Source of the DNA: JAZDPK01 sp043797615
GTDB lineage: Bacteria; Patescibacteriota; Patescibacteriia; UBA11705; JABHMO01
Direction of reading: 5' to 3'
Length of the DNA stretch: 36,391 nucleotides
Assembly: GCA_043797615.1 (NCBI GenBank)
Contig: JAZDPK010000025.1
Coordinates: 1-36,391 of the forward strand
The notes under the pieces are model-generated. The model saw only the letters and a program-made list of their open reading frames with translations, ran no database searches and had not been told where the DNA came from. Positions within the stretch are counted from its first letter, which is position 1, and the number at the start of each line of letters is the position of its first letter. Shown in pieces: positions 24,316 to 31,259 of this stretch. Position numbers and translations under genes: made by a program.

Positions 24316-24672
24316 TAATTGAGAAAGTAGATAGGAAAAAAGAAGAGGCGATATAAGGCGAAAGAAGGCAAAGAGGGCGAAAAAGGAAAAAAGCTAAAGG
24401 CAATCAGTTTATTTGCGAGCTTTGCCCTGCGGCTGTCATTGCGAGCAATGGACTGAAAAAATCTAATTTTCTAATAAAACGCGAAGCAATCATCAATACT
24501 TAAATATGCGAAGCAATCTTGGATAATATCTCGCAATGACCTTCATCGGGCAAAGTTTGCGGGATTGCATCGCGTTCAAAAAAAACAGGCCAAGCGATGA
24601 GGCTTGAACCTGCGGGAAAATCGACAAGATTCACAATTAAAAAGCCGTTGCGTCAACAGTGCATAAGTTTTT
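24316..24672. other. Gene-less stretch with dispersed repeat remnants
   Basis: No ORF is supported. About 24316-24400 is purine-rich (GAAAGAAGGCAAAGAGGGCG) and resembles one arm of the ftsA-ftsZ repeat. The CATTGCGAG element at 24435-24542 follows, and the rest has no recognisable feature before the Bro-N promoter region. Confidence 0.5.
24435..24542. repeat. CATTGCGAG / CTCGCAATGAC inverted repeat
   Basis: GTCATTGCGAG near the left end is the exact complement of CTCGCAATGAC at the right end. Two CGAAGCAATC words lie between them. This is a widespread bacterial dispersed-repeat vocabulary; a GATTGCTTCGC word recurs at 35023 before prfB. Confidence 0.75.
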
Positions 24673-24701
24673 TTGGTTTAAAATTTGAAAAATGATAAGA
24701 T
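24673..24701 (+). promoter_or_regulatory. Possible promoter of the Bro-N gene
   Basis: TTGGTT (24673-24678), a 17-bp spacer and TAAGAT (24696-24701), giving a leader of about 30 nt. Moderate match only. Confidence 0.4.
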
Positions 24702-24738
24702 GTTATAAATCGACAAAACCGCGCGTCGGCCTCGTATT

Positions 24739-25572
24739 ATGAAAAACGAAATTATAACCACGAAAATCGCCATTTTTCAGAGAAAAGAAATCCGTAAAAC
24801 CATCTATCAAAATGAATGGTGGTTTGTCGTTGAAGACATTGTTTTAGCGCTGATCGATTCCAGCGATCCAAAACAATATATTCAGAGATTGAAGCAACGA
24901 GACGCGGAGCTTGCCAAAGGGTGGGTACAAATTGTACATATCCTTGAAGTTCCGACCGGCGGCGGCAAACAAATGATGAATTGCGCCAATACCGAAGGGA
25001 TTTTTCGCATTATTCAATCGATTCCATCGCCCAAAGCCGAGCCGTTCAAGCGCTGGCTGGCGAAAACAGGATATGAACGCATTCAGGAAATCGAGGATCC
25101 GGAATTGGCCACGAAAAGAACCAGAGCCATTTACAAAGCCAAGGGATATCCGGACGACTGGATCGCCAAGCGGATGCGCGGCATTGAAGTCCGCGAGACT
25201 TTGACGGACGAATGGAATAAGCGGGGAGTAAAGGAAGGTTGTGAATACGCCATTTTAACGGCGGAAATTTCCAAAGCGACATTCGGCATGACGCCCAGCG
25301 AATATCAGAAATTCAAAGGGCTGGAAAGGGAAAATCTGCGGGATCATATGAATGATTTAGAACTCATCTTTACGATGCTCGGTGAAGCGTCGACAACGGA
25401 AATCGCGAAAAATAAAGACGCCCGCGGGTTCGATGAAAATAAATTCGTCGCTAACGAAGGCGGCAATGTTGCCGGCCGGGCGCGCAAAGATTTGGAAAGA
25501 AAAAGCGGTAAAAAAGTTTCAACGAATCAAAATTATTTGCCGCAAACAAGAGGAACGAAAAGATTGAAATAA
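24739..25572 (+). CDS. Bro-N domain protein (phage antirepressor-like)
   Basis: Bro-N domains bind DNA and occur in phage antirepressors, baculovirus BRO proteins and many chromosomal genes. The 277-aa product has the domain at about residues 8-112 (NEWWFVVEDIVLALIDSSDPKQYIQRLKQRD, then NTEGIFRIIQSIPSPKAEPFKRWLA). A second conserved region of this protein type follows (RTRAIYKAKGYPDDWIAKRMRGIEVRETLTDEW, then LTAEISKATFGMTPSEYQ). The tail is basic. No integrase, capsid or other phage genes are near, so it is probably a domesticated or stand-alone regulator. It ends 27 bp before nrdD on the same strand, so co-transcription is possible. Its target is unknown. Confidence 0.88.
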   Translation: MKNEIITTKIAIFQRKEIRKTIYQNEWWFVVEDIVLALIDSSDPKQYIQRLKQRDAELAKGWVQIVHILEVPTGGGKQMMNCANTEGIFRIIQSIPSPKAEPFKRWLAKTGYERIQEIEDPELATKRTRAIYKAKGYPDDWIAKRMRGIEVRETLTDEWNKRGVKEGCEYAILTAEISKATFGMTPSEYQKFKGLERENLRDHMNDLELIFTMLGEASTTEIAKNKDARGFDENKFVANEGGNVAGRARKDLERKSGKKVSTNQNYLPQTRGTKRLK

Positions 25573-25599
25573 ATTTTAATATAAATCGCTTATTTGAAT

Positions 25600-28500
25600 A
25601 TGTCCTACACTGGCAATAAAATCATCCAGATCAAAAAGCGCGACGGAAAAATCGTTGATTTTGAGGCAGACAAGATTGCTCTGGCGATTTTCAAAGCCAT
25701 GCGCGCGGTAAGCGAGCCGGACAAGGAGAAAGCCGACGAACTGGCCGACCAGGTGATTGAAATCCTGAATAAGAAATTCCAGGAGCGCTCGATCCCATGC
25801 GTCGAGGAAATCCAGGACATCGTGGAAACGGTATTATTGGACAATAAATTGTTGAAAGTAGGTAAAGCGTTTATTATTTATCGCGACCAGCGCAACAAAA
25901 TGCGCGAGCTCCGGACAATGGTCAATTCCGACGAACTCATGGAAGGATACTTGAAGCAGATGGACTGGCGCGTGAGGGAAAACAGCAACATGGATTATTC
26001 CCTGCAGGGCTTGAACAATTACGTCGCCTCCACGGTCAGCGCCAACTATTGGCTTAATAAAATTTATCCGCCGAACATCCGCGACCGCCATGTGAGCGGC
26101 GATTTCCACATCCATGATCTGCAGATTTTAGGGCCGTATTGCTGCGGCTGGGATTTGAAAGATCTGTTATTGCGTGGTTTTTCCGGCGTGCGCGGCAAGG
26201 TGGAAAGCAAAGCGCCGAAGCACATGGTCACGGCCATGAGTCAGCTTTTTAATTTTTTCTACACTTTGCAGGGCGAAGCGGCCGGCGCCCAGGCGATTTC
26301 CAGTTTTGACACGCTCATCGCGCCGTTCATTCGCTACGACAATTTGAATTACGAGCAGGTAAAGCAAAACGTGCAGATGTTTTTGTTCAATATGAACGTG
26401 CCGACGCGGGTGGGATTCCAATGTTTGTCGGAAGATACGGAAATTCTGACGCCCGGCGGCTGGCGCGGATGCGATGATTTGAAAAAAGGCGATTTGATTA
26501 AAACATATAACGTTAAAAACGGAAAAATCGAAAATAAACCGGTTAAAAAATTATTTTCCCGCCATTATGAAGGGATAATGTATAATTTGAAAAATCGAAT
26601 TCAAGACCAGCTGATTTCGCCGAGCCACAGAGTAGTGCGAAAAAAATTTCAAAGCGAAGAATTCGTTTTGGAGCCGATAGAAGACATCGTGAAAATGAAA
26701 TCGCCGTTTATTATTCCGATCGCCGGCAAAAACGCGCGGCCCGATGTTAAACTCAGCGACGCGGAAATCAAACTCGCATGCTGGATTATCGCCGAAGGCA
26801 CGGTCGAGCATTATACGAGCCATCGGCATTGCCGGCGCGTAACTATTTACCAATCGGCAATCAAGAACAAGACGAAATACGATGAAATCATCGATTTGCT
26901 GAAAAAATTCAGACTGCAATACGCCGAGCGCGATTCAACTCCGGCCTTGGGCGATTCGGTGAAAATGATCAGGCTGACCGCGGAATCTTCCAGACAAATA
27001 CACAAGATATTCGGCGCCAATGATCGCGTGGATTTTATTCCGGCCAAATTTTTGGAAATGAGCGGGCGGCAATCGAAATTATTTTTGGAAACGTATTTGA
27101 AGGCCGATGGAACGGAAAAATGCAAAATCGCGACCACGCGCCTGGAGATTCTGGACGGATTGCAGCAAATCGCGGTGAACGCCGGCTATGGATTCACGGT
27201 TTTGGTCAGAAAGCCGACAATCGGCAAGAAACTTATTTATATTTTGCGCTTGGTCAAGCACAGCGAAACCTATATCGCCCGAACAGTTAAAGTCGATTAT
27301 AACGGCACAATCTGGTGCCCGAGCACGGATAATCAAACCGTGATCGCCAGAAGAAACGGCAAAGTTTTCATTACCGGCAATTGTCCTTTTACCAATGTGA
27401 CCATGGATTTGTTCGTCCCGAGCACTTTGGCGAACGAGCCGGCGATCGTGGGCGGCCTGCCGCAAAAGGAAGTTTACGGCGAATTTCAAAAGGAAATGGA
27501 CATGTTCAATCAAGCGTTCATCGAAGTGATGACCGAGGGCGACAAGAAAGGCCGCGTGCTCAGCTGGCCGATTCCGACTTACAACGTTACAAAAGAATGG
27601 GATTGGGACGCGCCGATCATCGATAAAATAATGGACATGACCGCGAAATACGGCATCCCTTATTTTTCCAATTTCGTGAACAGCGACATGAAGCCGGAAG
27701 ACAGCCGGAGCATGTGCCCGCTGGCCGGCGATGAAAAAGTCCTGATCAAATCGTCCCGCGGCCGAGGCGTGGAATATTCGGAAATCAGGAATATTTACGA
27801 AGGCAACGGCAAGCAAGACGTTTATGAAATTTACAGCGCGGGTAAATTCGTCAAAGGAAAATTCAATAAATTCAACAATCAGAAAATGCTGAAGGTGACG
27901 CTGGAAAACGGCCAGGAAATAAAAATGTCCGAAGCGCATTTGAATTTCACGATGCAAGGAGGCAAAGAATTGATCTTAAAAGGAAGCGAATTGAACAATG
28001 AAACGTATTTGCCTTATTCGCTGAACGCTTTTGAAGGATCCGGCGGCAACGCGGAACTCGGCTATTTTGTCGGCGCGTATGCCGGCGACGGCTCGTTCGA
28101 TAAAGACACGGCGGTGGTATTTTCATTGGAAGATCATTTTAAAAAAGAAGTGATCGTCAAATTGGAAAAAATCGCGAAGAAACATTTCGCCGGCTCGAGC
28201 AAGGTCGTTAAAGACGATAAAACAAAGTTGGTCACGCTGAAAATATTTTCCAAAGCGGCGGTCGGTTTGTGCCGCGATTTCGTGGAAGGGAAAGAAAGGA
28301 ATAAGCATTATTCCGCTAAACTGTTTATCGCGAGCACAGAATTTCGAAAAGCCGTTTTGGCCGGACATTACGCCACGGACGGCGGAAACCGCCATCGTAT
28401 TTACACTTCGTCGGTAAAAATGGTCGAATCGCTGAACATGTTGGCGGCGACGCTCGGCACGACGACTAGCGTTTACAAAGACGATCGAGACGGCCGTTTC

Positions 28501-29613
28501 GGCAAAGAACCGAATTATGCGGTCTTGGTTTATCAATTGAATCGGCAAAAATACGGCAAGATTTGGTTTAAAAACAAAGATAAATTATGGGTGCGCATCA
28601 AAGAAATAAAATCGATTTCAAACAGCGCGGCATATTGTTTTGAAGTGGAAAAAGGCGCGCCGGTTTTCACGGTCGGCACCACCGGCATTTTAACCCACAA
28701 TTGCCGTTTGCGCTTGGACAACAGGGAACTCCGGCGCCGCGGGGGCAGTCTGTTCGGCGCCAATCCGCTGACCGGTTCGCTCGGCGTGGTGACGATCAAT
28801 CTGGCGCGGCTCGGATTTATTTCAAAAGACAAAGAAGAATTTTTTGAAAAGCTGGCCGAACTAATGGATTTGGCCAAAGAGAGCCTGCTCATCAAGCGCC
28901 AAGCTTTGGAAAAATTCACCGAGGGCGGCTTGTATCCTTATTCCCGCTACTATTTGAACAGCGTAAAGGAGAGATTCGGTGAATACTGGAAAAACCACTT
29001 CAATACCATCGGCATCAACGGCGCGAATGAAGCCTGCCTTAATTTGCTCAAAGCGAACATCGCGTCGCCGGAAGGCCACAAATTCGCCCGCCAGATCCTC
29101 GACTTCATGCGCGAGCGGCTGATGGATTACCAGAATGAGACAAACCATCTTTTCAATTTGGAAGCGACGCCGGCCGAGGGCACGGGCTATCGCTTCGCGA
29201 AAATCGACAAGGCCAAATTCCCGGAAATCATCGTGGCGAACGAAGAAGCGGTCAGGAACAGCAAAGCGGCGCCGTATTACACCAACTCCACGCATCTGCC
29301 GGTCAATTACACCGACGATATTTTCGAAGCTTTGCGCCTGCAGGACGATTTGCAGACGCGCTATACCGGCGGCACGGTGCTGCACGGCTTTGTGGGCGAG
29401 CGGCTGCCTTCGGTCCAGAGCACGAAAGTGCTGGTGCGCAAGATCGCCGAGAATTTCCGTCTGCCTTATTTCACGATTACGCCGACGTTCAGCGTCTGCC
29501 CGCTCCATGGCTATATCGAAGGCGAGCACGAGTATTGCCCGACCTGCGACGAGGAAATGGGATATGTGAGCGGCGGTGCGGTCGAGGAAAAGCAGGAGAG
29601 TCTGCCGTTGTAA
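25600..29613 (+). CDS. nrdD: Anaerobic (class III) ribonucleotide reductase, catalytic chain with two inteins, lacking the glycyl-radical segment
   Basis: NrdD reduces ribonucleotides to deoxyribonucleotides by radical chemistry without oxygen. The 1337-aa precursor contains an N-terminal ATP-cone (about residues 5-95), catalytic barrel segments (LGPYCCGWDL, NVPTRVGFQ, CPFTNVTMDL, CRLRLDNRELRRRGG, NHLFNLEATPAEG) and a C-terminal zinc motif (CPLHGYIEGEHEYCPTC). Two inteins interrupt it at residues 275-594 and about 706-1034. After splicing about 688 residues remain. The chain stops 20 residues after the zinc motif, and the expected RVVGY glycyl-radical loop is absent. It is encoded separately at 29821-29970, in the same frame but behind three stop codons. 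ATG 25600 is preferred over the in-frame TTG at 25594. Class III assignment is secure; activity of the split enzyme is inference. Confidence 0.93.
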   Translation: MSYTGNKIIQIKKRDGKIVDFEADKIALAIFKAMRAVSEPDKEKADELADQVIEILNKKFQERSIPCVEEIQDIVETVLLDNKLLKVGKAFIIYRDQRNKMRELRTMVNSDELMEGYLKQMDWRVRENSNMDYSLQGLNNYVASTVSANYWLNKIYPPNIRDRHVSGDFHIHDLQILGPYCCGWDLKDLLLRGFSGVRGKVESKAPKHMVTAMSQLFNFFYTLQGEAAGAQAISSFDTLIAPFIRYDNLNYEQVKQNVQMFLFNMNVPTRVGFQCLSEDTEILTPGGWRGCDDLKKGDLIKTYNVKNGKIENKPVKKLFSRHYEGIMYNLKNRIQDQLISPSHRVVRKKFQSEEFVLEPIEDIVKMKSPFIIPIAGKNARPDVKLSDAEIKLACWIIAEGTVEHYTSHRHCRRVTIYQSAIKNKTKYDEIIDLLKKFRLQYAERDSTPALGDSVKMIRLTAESSRQIHKIFGANDRVDFIPAKFLEMSGRQSKLFLETYLKADGTEKCKIATTRLEILDGLQQIAVNAGYGFTVLVRKPTIGKKLIYILRLVKHSETYIARTVKVDYNGTIWCPSTDNQTVIARRNGKVFITGNCPFTNVTMDLFVPSTLANEPAIVGGLPQKEVYGEFQKEMDMFNQAFIEVMTEGDKKGRVLSWPIPTYNVTKEWDWDAPIIDKIMDMTAKYGIPYFSNFVNSDMKPEDSRSMCPLAGDEKVLIKSSRGRGVEYSEIRNIYEGNGKQDVYEIYSAGKFVKGKFNKFNNQKMLKVTLENGQEIKMSEAHLNFTMQGGKELILKGSELNNETYLPYSLNAFEGSGGNAELGYFVGAYAGDGSFDKDTAVVFSLEDHFKKEVIVKLEKIAKKHFAGSSKVVKDDKTKLVTLKIFSKAAVGLCRDFVEGKERNKHYSAKLFIASTEFRKAVLAGHYATDGGNRHRIYTSSVKMVESLNMLAATLGTTTSVYKDDRDGRFGKEPNYAVLVYQLNRQKYGKIWFKNKDKLWVRIKEIKSISNSAAYCFEVEKGAPVFTVGTTGILTHNCRLRLDNRELRRRGGSLFGANPLTGSLGVVTINLARLGFISKDKEEFFEKLAELMDLAKESLLIKRQALEKFTEGGLYPYSRYYLNSVKERFGEYWKNHFNTIGINGANEACLNLLKANIASPEGHKFARQILDFMRERLMDYQNETNHLFNLEATPAEGTGYRFAKIDKAKFPEIIVANEEAVRNSKAAPYYTNSTHLPVNYTDDIFEALRLQDDLQTRYTGGTVLHGFVGERLPSVQSTKVLVRKIAENFRLPYFTITPTFSVCPLHGYIEGEHEYCPTCDEEMGYVSGGAVEEKQESLPL
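26422..27381 (+). mobile_element. Intein 1 in NrdD with LAGLIDADG endonuclease
   Basis: A 320-residue in-frame insert between RVGFQ and CPFTNV of NrdD. Block A starts at Cys275 (CLSEDTEILTPGG), and block B is the SPSHRVV segment. The two LAGLIDADG-type motifs are LACWIIAEGTV and LETYLKADGT. Block F/G is the TIWCPSTDNQT to GKVFITGN region, with Asn594 and nucleophile Cys595 as the +1 residue. The penultimate residue is Gly rather than the usual His. The gene keeps one open frame, so splicing is needed for function. The endonuclease motifs look mostly intact, so homing ability is possible. Confidence 0.93.
27715..28701 (+). mobile_element. Intein 2 in NrdD with LAGLIDADG endonuclease
   Basis: An insert of about 329 residues between RSM and CRLRLD of NrdD. 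Block A is CPLAGDEKVLI, block B has MSEAHLNF, and the endonuclease motifs are LGYFVGAYAGDGSF and AVLAGHYATDGG. Block F is AAYCFEVE and block G GILTHN, followed by Cys1035. The N-terminal border is uncertain: Cys706 gives an ordinary Cys1 intein but leaves M-C-R in the spliced enzyme. Starting at Pro707 restores the M-C-C-R expected for this family but needs a non-nucleophilic first residue. The site is at the radical-relay cysteine, a highly conserved position. Confidence 0.9.
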
Positions 29614-29638
29614 TTTTAAAAATTTGTTTGTTATGTAG

Positions 29639-29658
29639 GGGCGAATAATTATTCGCCC
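29639..29658. repeat. 20-bp perfect palindrome between nrdD and the glycyl-radical ORF
   Basis: GGGCGAATAATTATTCGCCC is its own reverse complement. It lies 25 bp after the nrdD stop and belongs to a kind of GGGGCGAATA...TATTCGCCC repeat common in bacterial intergenic DNA. It could reduce read-through from nrdD into the next ORF. Confidence 0.8.
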
Positions 29659-29753
29659 GTACTTCCGAAGTAATATTATTTGCGTATGATAAAATTGTCC
29701 GTGTTGTTTATAAATCCGTTTTTTATCGTTTCGCAGGCAATGCACAGCTGAAT

Positions 29754-29782
29754 TTGTTGACAGCCTTTCAAAGGTGTATAAT
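29754..29782 (+). promoter_or_regulatory. Predicted promoter of the glycyl-radical ORF
   Basis: TTGTTG (29754-29759), a 17-bp spacer and a perfect TATAAT (29777-29782). A TTGACA at 29757-29762 overlaps the -35 but leaves only a 14-bp spacer. Transcription would start near 29789, about 32 bp before the ATG at 29821. This suggests separate expression of the peptide. Confidence 0.55.
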
Positions 29783-29820
29783 GTCATTAATAAATCACCG
29801 CGTTAAAAAATAAAAACCTT

Positions 29821-29970
29821 ATGGCATCGAAAGAAATGCAGCGTCAAAAATGCGAGGTATATTCCCGCGTTGTCGGCTATTTAAGCCCGGTCCAGCGCTG
29901 GAATGCCGGCAAGAAATCCGAGTTCGGCGACCGGAAGGTTTTTAATCAGACCTGGCAGGAGAATAAATAA
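29821..29970 (+). CDS. Separate glycyl-radical domain of class III ribonucleotide reductase (49 aa)
   Basis: A 49-codon ORF encodes almost only the glycyl-radical motif of NrdD: EVYSRVVGYLSPVQRWNAGK followed by KSEFGDRKVFN. Gly19 is the expected radical residue. In ordinary NrdD this stretch forms the C-terminus of the same chain, right after the zinc-binding cysteines; here the 1337-aa NrdD ends after the zinc motif and lacks it. The ORF has its own ATG and predicted promoter, and is in the same strand and frame as nrdD. NrdG, the radical-SAM activase needed to make the glycyl radical, is encoded at 30558. The likely role is a trans-acting piece that docks into the NrdD barrel, analogous in concept to the GrcA/YfiD spare part of pyruvate formate-lyase. 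The motif is unmistakable; assembly is inference. Confidence 0.9.
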   Translation: MASKEMQRQKCEVYSRVVGYLSPVQRWNAGKKSEFGDRKVFNQTWQENK

Positions 29971-29973
29971 AAT

Positions 29974-30104
29974 TAAATTCTAAACTCTAAATTCTAAATC
30001 CTAAATCCTAAATCCTAAATCCTAAATCCTAAATCCTAAATCCTAAATCCTAAATCCTAAATCCTAAATCCTAAATCCTAAATCCTAAATCCTAAATCCT
30101 AAAC
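29974..30104. repeat. CTAAATC heptamer array
   Basis: Fifteen perfect tandem CTAAATC units (29994-30098) follow a few degenerate units (CTAAACT, CTAAATT). There are no spacers, so it is not a CRISPR array. It resembles a telomere-type unit only by chance. The same unit occurs at 17528-17569. Confidence 0.95.
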
Positions 30105-30136
30105 AGGGTTCAAAATCTAAATATTAAAAATAAATT

Positions 30137-30505
30137 ATGTCAGAAAAAATTGAAGGAGGCCTTAATTTGCCGAATCAAGAAAAAGAAGCGACAAAGGAAT
30201 CCGTTATCGCCATAGCTGATAAATATCTTGACGAACTTCGTTTATATAAAGATAATGAACAGGTTGTCGCTATTGCGTTGCCTTTTATTAGAGTTATTGT
30301 GTTAGATGAGACACGGCTAAGGAATTCAATACTTAATGTTAAAAAACAAGTCGAATCTGGTGAAATTGCGCCGAATAAAGCGCTTGCGGATTTATGGCAT
30401 GGGGATTTGTTGATTTGTAAACAGAAAGTTTCTGAACAAATGTCTAAAAAAGTCACAGAAACTCTTGAGTCGGAAATAGAAGGTTTGAAAAAAATAGTGA
30501 GTTAA
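30137..30505 (+). CDS. Hypothetical protein (122 aa)
   Basis: No family recognised. It is a soluble, mostly helical, charged protein (IADKYLDELRLYKDNEQVVA, then KKQVESGEIAPNKALADLWH). The C-terminal QMSKKVTETLESEIEGLKKI could form a coiled coil. It is richer in A/T and in T-ending codons than the metabolic genes, like the restriction-modification pair 0.8 kb downstream, so it may share a foreign origin. It sits between the glycyl-radical ORF and nrdG on the same strand. The ATG lies about 30 bp after the heptamer array, without a Shine-Dalgarno sequence. Confidence 0.72.
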   Translation: MSEKIEGGLNLPNQEKEATKESVIAIADKYLDELRLYKDNEQVVAIALPFIRVIVLDETRLRNSILNVKKQVESGEIAPNKALADLWHGDLLICKQKVSEQMSKKVTETLESEIEGLKKIVS

Positions 30506-30557
30506 TAGCTAAGATAGTTCATCCGTTTTTTCGTTTTTCAGTTTTTTCGTTTAAAAT

Positions 30558-31244
30558 ATGCTGATCGGCGGACTGCAAAAGACGACTCTGATCGATTATC
30601 CGGACAAGATAGCGGCGACAATATTCACGATCGGGTGCAATTTCCGCTGCTCTTTTTGTCATAATCCGGAAATCGTGAAAGGCATCAGCCGCGTTATTCC
30701 GCAGGCCGATGTTTTTGATTTTCTGAAAAAGCGTAAAAAATTGCTCGACGGCGTGTGCATCAGCGGCGGCGAGCCCACTGCCCAGTCCGACCTGATTCCG
30801 TTCGTGAAAAAAATAAAGAGGCTTGGTTATTTGGTGAAATTAGACACCAACGGCGCAAAGCCGCGCCTGATTGAACAATTGATTAAAGACCGTTTGATCG
30901 ATTATGTCGCCATGGATGTCAAAGCGCCGTGGAAAAAATACGAAACGATCGTCAGCCGGGCATGCGACATCGCGCAAATAAAAAAAAGCGTCGACCTGTT
31001 GAAACAAGGATTGATTGATTACGAATTCCGTTCAACGGTTTTGCCTTTGCTGCACAGCCGCGAAGACATTCTGGAAATGGCGCGCCAAATCGAAGGCGCG
31101 GATAAATATTTCATCCAGCAATTCAAGCCGGCGAAAAAAATGATGAGCGACGAATTCAAAACGGCGAAAACGTATACGAAAAAAGAATTGAACGATATAA
31201 TTCAGGAGGTCAGGGGGTTGTTTGAAATTTGCCGGGTGAGATAA
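30558..31244 (+). CDS. nrdG: Anaerobic ribonucleotide reductase activating protein (radical SAM)
   Basis: NrdG uses a [4Fe-4S] cluster and S-adenosylmethionine to create the glycyl radical on NrdD. The 228-aa product has the radical-SAM motif CNFRCSFC (Cys27, Cys31, Cys34) within TIGCNFRCSFCHNPEIV. It has the GGEPT SAM-binding motif (CISGGEPTAQ) and the N-terminal MLIGGLQKTTLIDYPDKIA typical of the longer NrdG subtype found with archaeal-type NrdD. The C-terminal part includes QFKPAKKMM. Placement 588 bp after the glycyl-radical ORF supports function with that peptide and NrdD. No Shine-Dalgarno sequence was seen. Confidence 0.94.
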   Translation: MLIGGLQKTTLIDYPDKIAATIFTIGCNFRCSFCHNPEIVKGISRVIPQADVFDFLKKRKKLLDGVCISGGEPTAQSDLIPFVKKIKRLGYLVKLDTNGAKPRLIEQLIKDRLIDYVAMDVKAPWKKYETIVSRACDIAQIKKSVDLLKQGLIDYEFRSTVLPLLHSREDILEMARQIEGADKYFIQQFKPAKKMMSDEFKTAKTYTKKELNDIIQEVRGLFEICRVR

Positions 31245-31259
31245 TTATTTTAAAATTAT

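Noticed and set aside
24739..25572. Prophage region around the Bro-N gene
   Set aside because: No integrase, terminase, capsid, lysis genes or attachment repeats are seen nearby; a lone Bro-N gene is common on chromosomes.
28861..29787. Long minus-strand ORF (308 codons) opposite nrdD
   Set aside because: It is a shadow of the GC-biased coding strand of nrdD, has no recognisable motif, and nrdD is clearly real.
29611..29820. Stop-codon read-through joining nrdD to the glycyl-radical ORF
   Set aside because: The frame is the same, but stops occur at 29611, 29617 and 29671 and the spacer contains a palindrome and promoter, so separate translation is more likely.
29974..30104. CRISPR array
   Set aside because: Units are 7 bp, directly abutting, with no spacers and no cas genes nearby.
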